From contig HF988139.1 in NCBI GenBank assembly GCA_000434635.1, forward strand, positions 3,295 through 23,535: a stretch of 20,241 bases of DNA, in the 5' to 3' direction. This DNA is from Firmicutes bacterium CAG:110. Its GTDB lineage: Bacteria; Bacillota; Clostridia; Oscillospirales; Oscillospiraceae. Positions 1 to 7,133 of this stretch are shown here, piece after piece (within the stretch, counting starts at the first letter, position 1; each line of letters opens with the position of its first letter). Position numbers and translations under genes: made by a program. The notes beneath the pieces were generated by a model, which searched no databases, was not told the origin of the DNA, and worked only from the letters and a program-made list of their open reading frames with translations.

Positions 1-806
1 GGGGCGAACTCGTGGAAAGTACGCGCCAGGCGGTCGTCATCGTGGCAGGCGCCCAGCGTGCCCAGCGTGGCCTTGGCGGCCAGCTTCTTCTCTTCCAGCA
101 GCTTTGCGACGAAAGCGGTGGCGGTGGTGACACCGGCGGTGATCTCGCAGCCCCACTCAGGGTACTTCTGGGTCATGATCTCGGCGTCGTAGCTGTCCAG
201 AACCACAACGGGAAGACCCGTTTCGTTCAGCGCCTTGGCGCACACTTCGGCCTGCTTACGGACTTCCTCGGTGTAGCCCATCAGGTCGCCCAGCATCACG
301 CCGGAGGCAGGCTCATTGGCAAGAACCTTGGCGGAAACGCCCGCCTTTGCCAGCAGCGCCAGCAGATGCTTCGCCATTTCCGGAACCTTGATGGCGGCGA
401 CTTCGCCGATGTACACCAGAACGTCAGTGCCGTCCTGACCGTAGGAGGGCTTCTCCACACCGTAGATGTTGCCGGTGGTCTCCACGTTTTCGATCAGATT
501 CATGACGCTCTCCGGAGCGACCTCGCTGACCACGGCTTCGGTGCGGGCTTCCCGGATGAACAGCGGCGGCTGATAGCCGGTGGCGCAGTCATTGGTGCAA
601 GCGTCGCACAGCAGGCACTCGTACATGGCCTGACCCATATCCTTGTCAAACTCCTGTGCCTTCTTGTTGACCATGCTCAGCAGCAGGCCCTTGGCGCGGG
701 GGGTGTTCAGTTCCTTACCGGTCTGGTGCTGGACAGGGCACAGATGGCGGCACATCCAGCAGAAGCGGCACTTTTCCGCATGATGCAGGGCATTCTGACT
801 AATCAT
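1..806 (-). CDS. Iron-sulfur (Fe-S)-binding oxidoreductase subunit, 3' end cut by the window edge
   Basis: About 268 residues are visible from ATG at 806, preceded by an AGGAGG ribosome binding site; the C-terminus lies beyond base 1. The N-terminus carries two ferredoxin-type motifs: C13-x2-C16-x2-C19-x3-C23-P and C64-x2-C67-x2-C70-x3-C74, expected to hold two [4Fe-4S] clusters, as in GlcF/GlpC-type electron-transfer subunits. Near the edge the sequence GACHDDDRLAR resembles the start of a CCG-type motif, but the usual second cysteine is an aspartate. The gene starts 22 bases after the stop of the FAD oxidase gene, so the two should be co-transcribed and probably form one membrane-peripheral or cytoplasmic dehydrogenase passing electrons from flavin to Fe-S to an unknown acceptor. 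The family is clear; the substrate is not. Confidence 0.85.
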   Translation of the reverse strand, partial: MISQNALHHAEKCRFCWMCRHLCPVQHQTGKELNTPRAKGLLLSMVNKKAQEFDKDMGQAMYECLLCDACTNDCATGYQPPLFIREARTEAVVSEVAPESVMNLIENVETTGNIYGVEKPSYGQDGTDVLVYIGEVAAIKVPEMAKHLLALLAKAGVSAKVLANEPASGVMLGDLMGYTEEVRKQAEVCAKALNETGLPVVVLDSYDAEIMTQKYPEWGCEITAGVTTATAFVAKLLEEKKLAAKATLGTLGACHDDDRLARTFHEFA

Positions 807-828
807 ATTGTTACCTCCTATCCTTTCC

Positions 829-2259
829 TTACAGACCCAGCTTGTAGGGGTTCATGATACCATTGGGGTCAAGCTCCTTCTTCAGCGCCTGCAGCACCTG
901 AATGGCGGGACCGTACTGCTCCTTCACCAGACGGGACAGCTTCAGGCCGACACCGTGGTGATCGTTCAGCACGCCGCCGTTGGCCAGCGCCGCCCGGACG
1001 CCGCAGTTCCAGACCTGATTGTGCAGGCGGAGGGCTTCCTCGGGGTCCTTGGGGGGATTGTCGATGATGAAGCGGGAATAGTTCATGGCGCCCCAGTCGT
1101 ACCAGTGGGAGCTGTGGGAGATAAAGCGGACGCCGTAATCCTTGAAGTTATCCTCCACGGCGGCCTTCATCGCCCGGTAGATCTTCTCAATATTGTCGTG
1201 GGTCGCCACGGTGTCCAGGGTACCGAACATCTGGGGCAGATCCATGATATTGTCAGGATAGAAGAAGGTAATGCGGTTCTGGAACCACTTTTCGCCGTAT
1301 TCCGTGCCCAGATCTTCCGCGCCGTACTTCTTGGCGATGTCCAGAACGATCTCCAGCTCAGCGGCAACGACCTTCTCGTAGCCTTCCAGCGTCAGGTTCA
1401 GGAAGGAGCCGCGCTTCTCAAAGCCGATGATCTTCTTGATGATGGAGACGGTCTCCGCCTCGTCGAACAGACGCACGATCGAGGGCTTCACCGCCTGCAC
1501 GATGTCCCGGCAGGCCTGATAGCCCACATGGATGTCGGAGAACAGGAACGCATGGTGGATGCGGGTCTCGGGCTGCCTGACGATCTTGAACTTGGCCTTG
1601 GTCATGATGCCCAGAGTACCCTCGGAGCCGACGAAGAAGGGGATCAGGTTGGGGCCGGAGGAGTGCTTCGGCACGGGCAGGGTGTTGATGATATCGCCGT
1701 TGGGCAGAACCACTTCCAGAGACAGGCACATATCGTCCATCTTGCCGTACTTGGTGGAGAGAATACCGATGCCGTTGTGCGCCAGCGCGCCGCCCACGGT
1801 GCAGCAGGTCATGCAGGAGGGCAGGTGCATCACGGAATAGCCCTTTTCGTTGACCAAATCTTCCAGCGTGGCAAAAATCATGCCGGTCTCGCAGGTGACG
1901 AAGCCCGCCTCGGTGTTCAGCTCGATGAGCTTGTCCAGACGCTTGATGTCCAGCAGAATGCCGCCGGCCACCGGCAGAGCGCCGCCCTGACTTCCGGAGC
2001 CGCCGCCCCATGTGGTGACGGGAATTTTATAGTAGTTGGCGATCTTCATGACCTTGGATACTTCCTCGGTGGTGCCGGGGCGAACGATGATATCAGGCAT
2101 GGGACCCTGCTCACCGGCATCCTGCCATTTCCGGCTGAGCCAGAAATAGTCCACGGAATATACCGCACGTTCAATTTCCTTGGTGGATACGTTTTCTACA
2201 CCGACCGCGTCCTCCAGCTCGGAACGGATCATGTAGAACATCAAAGACTTGTCTTGCAT
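829..2259 (-). CDS. FAD-binding oxidase/dehydrogenase, GlcD / alkyl-DHAP synthase-like
   Basis: 476 residues from ATG at 2259, chosen because GGGAG lies just upstream; an in-frame ATG at 2310 would swallow the operator at 2282-2296 and has no ribosome site. The N-terminal PCMH-type FAD domain shows the pyrophosphate loop TTWGGGSGSQGGALP (about 82-96) and GSEGTLGI (about 211-218). The C-terminal FAD-oxidase half has an NDHHGVG motif, as in alkyldihydroxyacetonephosphate synthase and vanillyl-alcohol-oxidase relatives, and ends with the typical PNGIMNPYKLGL. Known relatives oxidise 2-hydroxy acids (glycolate, D-lactate) or handle DHAP-derived substrates. First gene of an operon with the Fe-S subunit. 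Its promoter carries the same operator array as the aldolase operon, so I infer it oxidises an intermediate or end product of this sugar pathway. Exact substrate unknown. Confidence 0.88.
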   Translation of the reverse strand: MQDKSLMFYMIRSELEDAVGVENVSTKEIERAVYSVDYFWLSRKWQDAGEQGPMPDIIVRPGTTEEVSKVMKIANYYKIPVTTWGGGSGSQGGALPVAGGILLDIKRLDKLIELNTEAGFVTCETGMIFATLEDLVNEKGYSVMHLPSCMTCCTVGGALAHNGIGILSTKYGKMDDMCLSLEVVLPNGDIINTLPVPKHSSGPNLIPFFVGSEGTLGIMTKAKFKIVRQPETRIHHAFLFSDIHVGYQACRDIVQAVKPSIVRLFDEAETVSIIKKIIGFEKRGSFLNLTLEGYEKVVAAELEIVLDIAKKYGAEDLGTEYGEKWFQNRITFFYPDNIMDLPQMFGTLDTVATHDNIEKIYRAMKAAVEDNFKDYGVRFISHSSHWYDWGAMNYSRFIIDNPPKDPEEALRLHNQVWNCGVRAALANGGVLNDHHGVGLKLSRLVKEQYGPAIQVLQALKKELDPNGIMNPYKLGL

Positions 2260-2281
2260 GGTGCTTCTCCCTTTCTGATTT

Positions 2282-2296
2282 TGTAATGAAATTTCA
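2282..2296. promoter_or_regulatory. HexR/RpiR-like operator, downstream site of the oxidase promoter
   Basis: TGTAATGAAATTTCA, containing the perfect palindrome TGAAATTTCA. It lies at about +49 to +63 relative to the predicted start, just before the ribosome binding site. It resembles the 15-bp palindrome known for HexR, an RpiR-family regulator (TGTARTWWWAYTACA). The equivalent site at 13653-13667 lies in front of the aldolase gene. Confidence 0.65.
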
Positions 2297-2324
2297 CATT
2301 TGAGAATCATTTTTCGCTTAGAAT

Positions 2325-2339
2325 TGTATTCGCATTACA
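2325..2339. promoter_or_regulatory. HexR/RpiR-like operator at the transcription start of the oxidase operon
   Basis: TGTATTCGCATTACA, an imperfect 15-bp palindrome with arms TGTAAT and ATTACA (one mismatch). It occupies about +6 to +20 downstream of the predicted promoter, a classic repressing position. Confidence 0.55.
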
Positions 2340-2350
2340 TCCTCGTCATA

Positions 2351-2379
2351 AATATAGCACATTGTAATCAGATTTTCAA
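2351..2379 (-). promoter_or_regulatory. Sigma-A type promoter of the FAD oxidase / Fe-S operon
   Basis: On the minus strand, -35 TTGAAA (2374-2379), a 17-base spacer and -10 TATATT (2351-2356). The predicted start is near 2344, giving a leader of about 85 bases. The promoter sits between operators at 2397-2411 and 2325-2339. Confidence 0.7.
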
Positions 2380-2396
2380 GCACCGGCAAGAATAAT

Positions 2397-2411
2397 TGTA
2401 ACGAAATTACA
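2397..2411. promoter_or_regulatory. HexR/RpiR-like operator upstream of the oxidase promoter
   Basis: TGTAACGAAATTACA, a 15-bp palindrome with arms TGTAAC and ATTACA. It is centred at about -60, 17 bases upstream of the -35 box. The 19-mer GAATAATTGTAACGAAATT covering it recurs exactly at 13760-13778, also 17 bases upstream of a -35 box. Confidence 0.7.
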
Positions 2412-2453
2412 CCTCCAGATTTAGGCATTTCGCCAATTCTGTCAAGAACCTCC

Positions 2454-3308
2454 TCAGTATTTCAGGCTTTCCATACTCTTTTCGATTTGCAGGGACTTTG
2501 CCCCATCCGTCCGCATGGCGATATAAGTGTAGATGGAGTCCGCGATGGTCAGCGCCGCCACGCGGGAGGCGATGGACACGACCCGGTATTTTGTCTCCTT
2601 GGAGTTCGTGTTCAGGCTGATGTCCGCCAGCTTGGACAGGGGATTTTTGCCCGCGCTGGTCAGGGAGATGACCTTTGCCCCCCGATGCTTTGCGGTTTGG
2701 GTGCTGTCCACCACGCAGCGGGAGCTGCCGGAATGGCTGACGGCGAACACCGCGTCCCGCTCGTCTAAGTAATTGCAGGCGATCACCTGCAAATGGGGGT
2801 CGGTGTAGACCGCGGCGTTCAGGCCAAGCCGCAGCAGCTTGTGGTGCAAGTCCATGGCCACAGGCGCGGAGCCGCCCAGACCGAAGATCACGATTTTCCG
2901 GGCGTTCATCAGCAGCTGCGCCGCCGCTGCCAGGGTTTCCGGCTCCAGCATGTCCCGGGTGAACTGCAAGGCCAGCACGGCGCTCTGGAACACCTTGTCC
3001 CGCACTGCCTGCACGGAATCCTCGGCGCTGATCTCCTCGTGGATGATCTCGTCCGGAGAAACCGTCGCCTGCGCCAGGGTCAGCTTTAAGTCCTCGTAGC
3101 CGCTGAAGCCCAGCTTCTTGTAAGCCCGGACAACCGTGGGGTCTGAGACGCCGCAGGCATCCGCCAGCGCCGCCACCGACAGGTCGATGATCCCCCGGGG
3201 ATTTCCCCGGATATACTCCGCCACTTTCCGCTCGGATTTGCTGAGGTTTGGAAGGGAATTTTCGATTCTCAGCAGCAGCGCCGCCAGAGAGGTATTCTGT
3301 ACCGCCAT
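2454..3308 (-). CDS. RpiR/MurR-family transcriptional regulator (HTH plus SIS domain)
   Basis: 284 residues from ATG at 3308, with an AAGGA ribosome site about 11 bases upstream. Residues 1-77 form an RpiR-type helix-turn-helix (SKSERKVAEYI, then a recognition region with DPTVVRAYKKLGFSGYEDLK). Residues of about 105-255 form a SIS sugar-phosphate-binding domain (GLGGSAPVAMDLHHKLLRLG, FAVSHSGSS). Such proteins are cytoplasmic repressors or activators that sense phosphosugars. It lies directly upstream of the oxidase operon, whose promoter carries HexR-like palindromes; I infer it binds these and the matching sites at 13653-13781. I see no terminator between its stop and the oxidase promoter, so read-through is possible. 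Its own promoter shows no copy of the palindrome. Confidence 0.92.
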   Translation of the reverse strand: MAVQNTSLAALLLRIENSLPNLSKSERKVAEYIRGNPRGIIDLSVAALADACGVSDPTVVRAYKKLGFSGYEDLKLTLAQATVSPDEIIHEEISAEDSVQAVRDKVFQSAVLALQFTRDMLEPETLAAAAQLLMNARKIVIFGLGGSAPVAMDLHHKLLRLGLNAAVYTDPHLQVIACNYLDERDAVFAVSHSGSSRCVVDSTQTAKHRGAKVISLTSAGKNPLSKLADISLNTNSKETKYRVVSIASRVAALTIADSIYTYIAMRTDGAKSLQIEKSMESLKY

Positions 3309-3343
3309 GCCCGTTACCGTCCTTCATAAATATTGATAAATTC

Positions 3344-3349
3344 AGTATA
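3344..3349 (-). promoter_or_regulatory. Extended -10 promoter of the rpiR-type gene
   Basis: On the minus strand, TGC precedes TATACT, forming an extended -10 element. No good -35 box is seen at 17 bases (TTTCTT at best). It lies 35 bases upstream of the start codon. Confidence 0.5.
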
Positions 3350-3380
3350 GCATAGACTATTTCAAAAAGAAAGCGTACAG

Positions 3381-3417
3381 AAAAAAGAAATTCCCAAGAC
3401 CCGCAGGTCTTGGGAAT
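3381..3417 (-). terminator. Intrinsic terminator of the ABC transporter-ManA operon
   Basis: A perfect 12-bp stem (3390-3401 with 3406-3417, loop CGCA) lies just after the ManA-like stop codon. On the minus strand it is followed by TTCTTTTTT. It insulates the transport operon from the rpiR-type gene. Confidence 0.9.
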
Positions 3418-3424
3418 CCCCATA

Positions 3425-4540
3425 TTATTTGTACTCAGCCGTGACGCCGGGGTTGCAGAGAATGATGGAAAAGTCTCCCTCGAAAACGGCGTCCCTGACC
3501 TGACAGGGGAAGAACACCTCGCTGCCCTGTTTCACAGGGAGCGCGTTCTCTCCACAGCGGATGCACCCTTCCCCGGACACGACAATGCCGATCTGCACGT
3601 CGCCGGTATCCTTTCTTGCCATAGCACCGGAAACCGTCGCCATGGTGCAGGAAAAATAAGAGGTATCCCGGTCGCCGAAAATCTCGATCTCCCGGCCGCC
3701 CGACTCCTGCCGCAGCACCGCTTCCTTGCTCTTGAGCCGGTCAAGCAGCTTGTCCAGCGGCAGTCCCTCATAGTGGAAGCTGTTGAGCATCCGGCTTTCG
3801 TACAGCTGCTCGTCCTCCGGCTCAAAAATCCCGAAGGGATTTGCCTTCCGCCGGTATTCCAGCAGATATTCCTGCGGGAACGGTACCGCCGTGAGGTCGG
3901 AGGGCTCCTGAATCTCCGCGACGAAGCACCCTGCCCCCAGGGCGTGGGGAACGCCGCCGGGAATCATATAGCTTTCGCCGGGCTGCACCGGAATTTTGTG
4001 GCAGAAGCTTTCCAGCAGCGCGGCGTCTCCCTTCCGGTAGGCCGCTTCAAACTTTTCCCGGGTAATATTCTCCTTGAAGCCCAGAAGAATGTACGGCGGC
4101 TCGGGGACGTCCTTGCGCGTTCCCAGAACATACCAGCATTCTTCCTTGCCGAACCGGCTGTTCCAGTATTTCCGGGCGTTTTCCCGTGTGGGGTGGCACT
4201 GCAGCAGGAACGGGGCTTTCGCGTCCAGCATTTTGATGAGCATCCCCAGACTGGTGCCGTATTTCTCCATGTGCGCCTTACCCAGAATGGTTTCCGGCGC
4301 CCGCTTCACCACGTTCACCAGAAAATCCCGCGTCCCGTCGGGGAGAATGACCTCGGCGTAGCCGAGATTGGGATTTTCCGGGGTCGCGCCGTTTGCTCTC
4401 GTCAGGGAGCCGACCCAGGCTTCCGCACCGTTGGGCGTATCCGCCGGATGCTCCACGCCCCGGAATCTGTCCAGCTCCCGTCCGCCGTCGGCTCTTACTT
4501 TATTCGGCACCAACGGCCAGGGTCTGTTGTAAATCTCCAT
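3425..4540 (-). CDS. Class I mannose-6-phosphate isomerase-like cupin (ManA family)
   Basis: 371 residues from ATG at 4540. A GTG at 4552 is an alternative start, but AGAGG would be only about 2 bases from it; for the ATG it is about 14 bases away, so neither is ideal. Metal-site motifs of the family are present: QCHP (Gln114, His116), EECWYVL (Glu133/134) and IPGGVPHALGAG (His199). The following EIQEPSDLTAVPF aligns with the ManA stretch that normally carries the catalytic arginine after SD-x-x; none is seen there. Known members interconvert mannose-6-P and fructose-6-P using zinc. Last gene of the transport operon, 22 bases after the permease. It may act on another phosphosugar or be a related non-classical isomerase. 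Confidence 0.82.
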   Translation of the reverse strand: MEIYNRPWPLVPNKVRADGGRELDRFRGVEHPADTPNGAEAWVGSLTRANGATPENPNLGYAEVILPDGTRDFLVNVVKRAPETILGKAHMEKYGTSLGMLIKMLDAKAPFLLQCHPTRENARKYWNSRFGKEECWYVLGTRKDVPEPPYILLGFKENITREKFEAAYRKGDAALLESFCHKIPVQPGESYMIPGGVPHALGAGCFVAEIQEPSDLTAVPFPQEYLLEYRRKANPFGIFEPEDEQLYESRMLNSFHYEGLPLDKLLDRLKSKEAVLRQESGGREIEIFGDRDTSYFSCTMATVSGAMARKDTGDVQIGIVVSGEGCIRCGENALPVKQGSEVFFPCQVRDAVFEGDFSIILCNPGVTAEYK

Positions 4541-4562
4541 AGGCCCAAACACCGCCTCTTAT

Positions 4563-5549
4563 TTAATCACGATACTTATCCCGGTAAGCCATCAGCACCA
4601 GAGAGCCGATCAGAATCGCGCCGCGGACGATGTACTGCAGGTAAATGTTCCAGTTCAGGATGGTCATGCCGTTGATCAGCACGGAGATCAGGACAACGCC
4701 CACCACGGTACCGTAGATGGTGCCGGAGCCGCCCGCCATGGAGGTGCCGCCGATGATCGCCATGGACAGGCAGTCCGTCGGCCACTCCTTGCCGTACGAC
4801 CAGTCCGCCTGATTGACCTGCGCGGAGTTGATGAAGCCCGCGATCGCCGCAAGGATCTGCACAGCAATGAACACGAAGGCCTTGGACTTGAACACGTTGA
4901 TACCGGTCAGGCGAGCCGCTTCCTGATTGCCGCCCACGGCGTAAACGCTGCGGCCGGTGGTAGTGTGCTCCATGATGAAGTAGCAAAGAACCGCCGCCAC
5001 AAAGAAGATGATGACGGGATAGGGCACCACGCCGAACAGCCGTCCCATACCCACCTGCACATACCAGTTGGGGTAGGCGTTGGGAATGGGGTAGTTGTTG
5101 CAGATGATGGCGGCAAGGCCGAACATCAGGTACTGGGTACCCAGCGTGACCACGAAGGGCGGCAGATCGTAGGTGTTCTGCAAGAAAGCGTGGAGCAGGC
5201 CGATGACCACGGCGAAGGCGATGCCCACCGCCATGCCGATCAGGCAGGCCAGCGTCTGGTTATATCCGGCGGCGACCATGTTCTTGCAGAACACGGCCAC
5301 GAACATGCCGGACAGGCCGACCTGAGAGCCCGTGGACAGGTCGATCTTGCCGCAGATCAGAACCATGGTGACGCCCAGGGCGATCAGTCCCTTGATGGCG
5401 CCGGAGCGAAGCAGGTTCATCCAGTTGTTCAGCTTCATAAAGGAGTCCGTGGCAATCCACAGGGCGATCACAACCAGAATCAGAACGATCTCCGTCACAT
5501 GGTTCAGGAAGTGGTACATGACTTTTTTCTTGTTAATTCTCTCGTTCAC
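4563..5549 (-). CDS. Sugar ABC transporter permease (RbsC/BPD_transp_2 family)
   Basis: 328 residues with about 8-10 hydrophobic segments and the family motifs ALGVTMVLICGKIDLSTGSQ (about 57-76) and, near the C-terminus, IIGGTSMAGGSGTIYGTVVG. The start is GTG at 5549, supported by GGGAGG 8 bases upstream; the next candidate, ATG at residue 11, has no ribosome site. It overlaps the end of the ATPase gene by 17 bases, implying translational coupling. The protein forms the membrane channel of a ribose/galactose-type importer. Its partners are the ATPase (5533-7047) and the binding lipoprotein (7134-8198). The sequence does not reveal the sugar. Confidence 0.93.
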   Translation of the reverse strand: MNERINKKKVMYHFLNHVTEIVLILVVIALWIATDSFMKLNNWMNLLRSGAIKGLIALGVTMVLICGKIDLSTGSQVGLSGMFVAVFCKNMVAAGYNQTLACLIGMAVGIAFAVVIGLLHAFLQNTYDLPPFVVTLGTQYLMFGLAAIICNNYPIPNAYPNWYVQVGMGRLFGVVPYPVIIFFVAAVLCYFIMEHTTTGRSVYAVGGNQEAARLTGINVFKSKAFVFIAVQILAAIAGFINSAQVNQADWSYGKEWPTDCLSMAIIGGTSMAGGSGTIYGTVVGVVLISVLINGMTILNWNIYLQYIVRGAILIGSLVLMAYRDKYRD

Positions 5550-7047
5550 TGGAATGTCCTCCCATACAAAGCGTATACAAATCGTTTGTTGTCATGGAAT
5601 CGATCTTTTCCGTGGTCAATTCCTCGGTGATCCTTCCGCCCCGCAGCACCAGAATGCGGTTGCAGACGCCGGGCAGCTCTTCCAGCTCCGTGGAGACAAA
5701 GATGGAGGAATTCCCCTGCTTCGCCTGATTCCACATGATCTCGAAGATCTGCTGCTTCGCGTTCACATCGATGCCTCTGGTGGGTTCGTCGTAGATCATG
5801 ATCTTGGGGTCGTTGTTCAGCCAGTTGCCCACGACCACCTTCTGCTGGTTGCCGCCGGACATGGAGCTTGCCTTGGCAGAGATGCTGGAAAGCTTGATCT
5901 GCAATGCCTTGACCTGCCGCTCAGACATTTCCTTACGCTTCTTCCGGCTCTCCACCCAGCCGTTGATGGTGGTCTTCTTCATACCGGCGTAGCAGAGGTT
6001 GCTTTCAATGGAGTGCTTCAGGATCAGGCCGGTGGTCTTTCTGTCCTCGGGGGTCAGGCCCAGCCCTGCGTTCTTCATGATGGCGGGGGTGCGCCTGATG
6101 TACGTCTTCCCCTCGATGATGACCTCACCGGAATCCGCCGGGTCAGAACCGAAAATGCCGCCCAGCAGCTCCGTCCGCCCGGAACCCAGAACGCCCGCGA
6201 TGCCCAGCACTTCGCCCTTGTACAGGGTAAAGGAGATATCCTCGTACCATCCGGCGCGGGTCAGGTGCTTGACCTCCATCACCGGCTCATCCGTGGGCAC
6301 CACATCCGCCGGGCGCTTGCGGATCTCCGTCTTGCCGAACATCATGGCGATCATACCGGCGTTGTCGATCTCCTCGATGTTCTTCTTGCCGACATACTGG
6401 GCGTCCCGCAGGACGGTGACGGTATCGGCGATCTCGTGTATTTCTGCCAGTTTATGAGAAATATAGATAATGATTACATCATTTTCCTTCACTTTACGAA
6501 TGGCCGCAAACAGCTTTTCTACCTCCGCCTTGGCCAGTGCGGAAGTCGGCTCGTCCAGAATCAGAACCTTGGGGTCCTGACTGAGCGCCTTGCAGATCTC
6601 TACGACCTGCCGCTGCCACATGGGCAGGTGCATGATCTTGGATTTGGGGTTGATCCTGACGTCCATCACCTTCAGCAGGCGCTCGGTCTCCGACTGCACC
6701 AGCTTCCAGTTGATGAGGCCGCCCGGCTTCTTCGGCAGCCGCCCCATGAAAATATTTTCCATAACCGTCAGCGTGGGAACCAGACTCGTCTCCTGATACA
6801 CCAGAACAATGCCGCTCTTTGCGGCATCCGTCGGGTTCCGAAAGCTCAGCTTCTGTCCATCCAGATAAAATTCGCCGCTGGTCGCGCTTTCCGCGCCGGC
6901 GAAGATCTTGCAAAGGGTGGATTTTCCCGACCCGTTTTTGCCCAGAAGCGCGTTGATCTTGCCGCTGTCGAAGGAAGCGCTCACGTGATCCAGCGCCCGG
7001 GTGCCGGGATAGTCTTTCACAATGTTATCGCAGGAAAGGGTACTCAC
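5533..7047 (-). CDS. Sugar ABC transporter ATPase with two ABC domains (RbsA/MglA type)
   Basis: 504 residues, the normal size for the family. Start GTG at 7047; an in-frame stop lies just upstream, and the ribosome site is weak. Domain 1 has Walker A GKNGSGKST (36-44) and Walker B ILDEPTSAL. Its signature reads LPMWQRQVVEI instead of the usual LS-x-x-x-Q-x-MVEI. Domain 2 has the degenerate Walker A GVLGSGRTEL, a good signature SMSGGNQQK and Walker B IYDEPTRGID, as usual for these asymmetric ATPases. It energises import through the RbsC-like permease. It lies 86 bases after the binding-protein gene, across a hairpin that may lower its expression relative to the lipoprotein. Confidence 0.94.
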   Translation of the reverse strand: MSTLSCDNIVKDYPGTRALDHVSASFDSGKINALLGKNGSGKSTLCKIFAGAESATSGEFYLDGQKLSFRNPTDAAKSGIVLVYQETSLVPTLTVMENIFMGRLPKKPGGLINWKLVQSETERLLKVMDVRINPKSKIMHLPMWQRQVVEICKALSQDPKVLILDEPTSALAKAEVEKLFAAIRKVKENDVIIIYISHKLAEIHEIADTVTVLRDAQYVGKKNIEEIDNAGMIAMMFGKTEIRKRPADVVPTDEPVMEVKHLTRAGWYEDISFTLYKGEVLGIAGVLGSGRTELLGGIFGSDPADSGEVIIEGKTYIRRTPAIMKNAGLGLTPEDRKTTGLILKHSIESNLCYAGMKKTTINGWVESRKKRKEMSERQVKALQIKLSSISAKASSMSGGNQQKVVVGNWLNNDPKIMIYDEPTRGIDVNAKQQIFEIMWNQAKQGNSSIFVSTELEELPGVCNRILVLRGGRITEELTTEKIDSMTTNDLYTLCMGGHSSEREN

Positions 7048-7060
7048 TTTTTATTCACCA

Positions 7061-7104
7061 CTCTCTTTGATTGGAGAGGCTCCGGGTGCGCCAGCCCCGG
7101 AGCC
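7061..7104 (-). other. Intergenic hairpins between binding-protein and ATPase genes
   Basis: A 9-bp GC-rich stem (7078-7086 with 7096-7104, loop of 9) is followed on the minus strand by a small 5-bp stem (7061-7065 with 7074-7078) that shares one base with it. There is no U-run, so it is not a standard terminator. The position is typical of RNA stabilising or partial-attenuation structures that give excess binding protein. Confidence 0.6.
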
Positions 7105-7133
7105 TATAAATTGCCTACGTGAATCGCGGAAAA

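Noticed and set aside
2407..3423. Minus-strand 338-codon frame overlapping the RpiR-type gene
   Set aside because: It is out of frame with the clear HTH-SIS protein, crosses a terminator and shows shadow composition.
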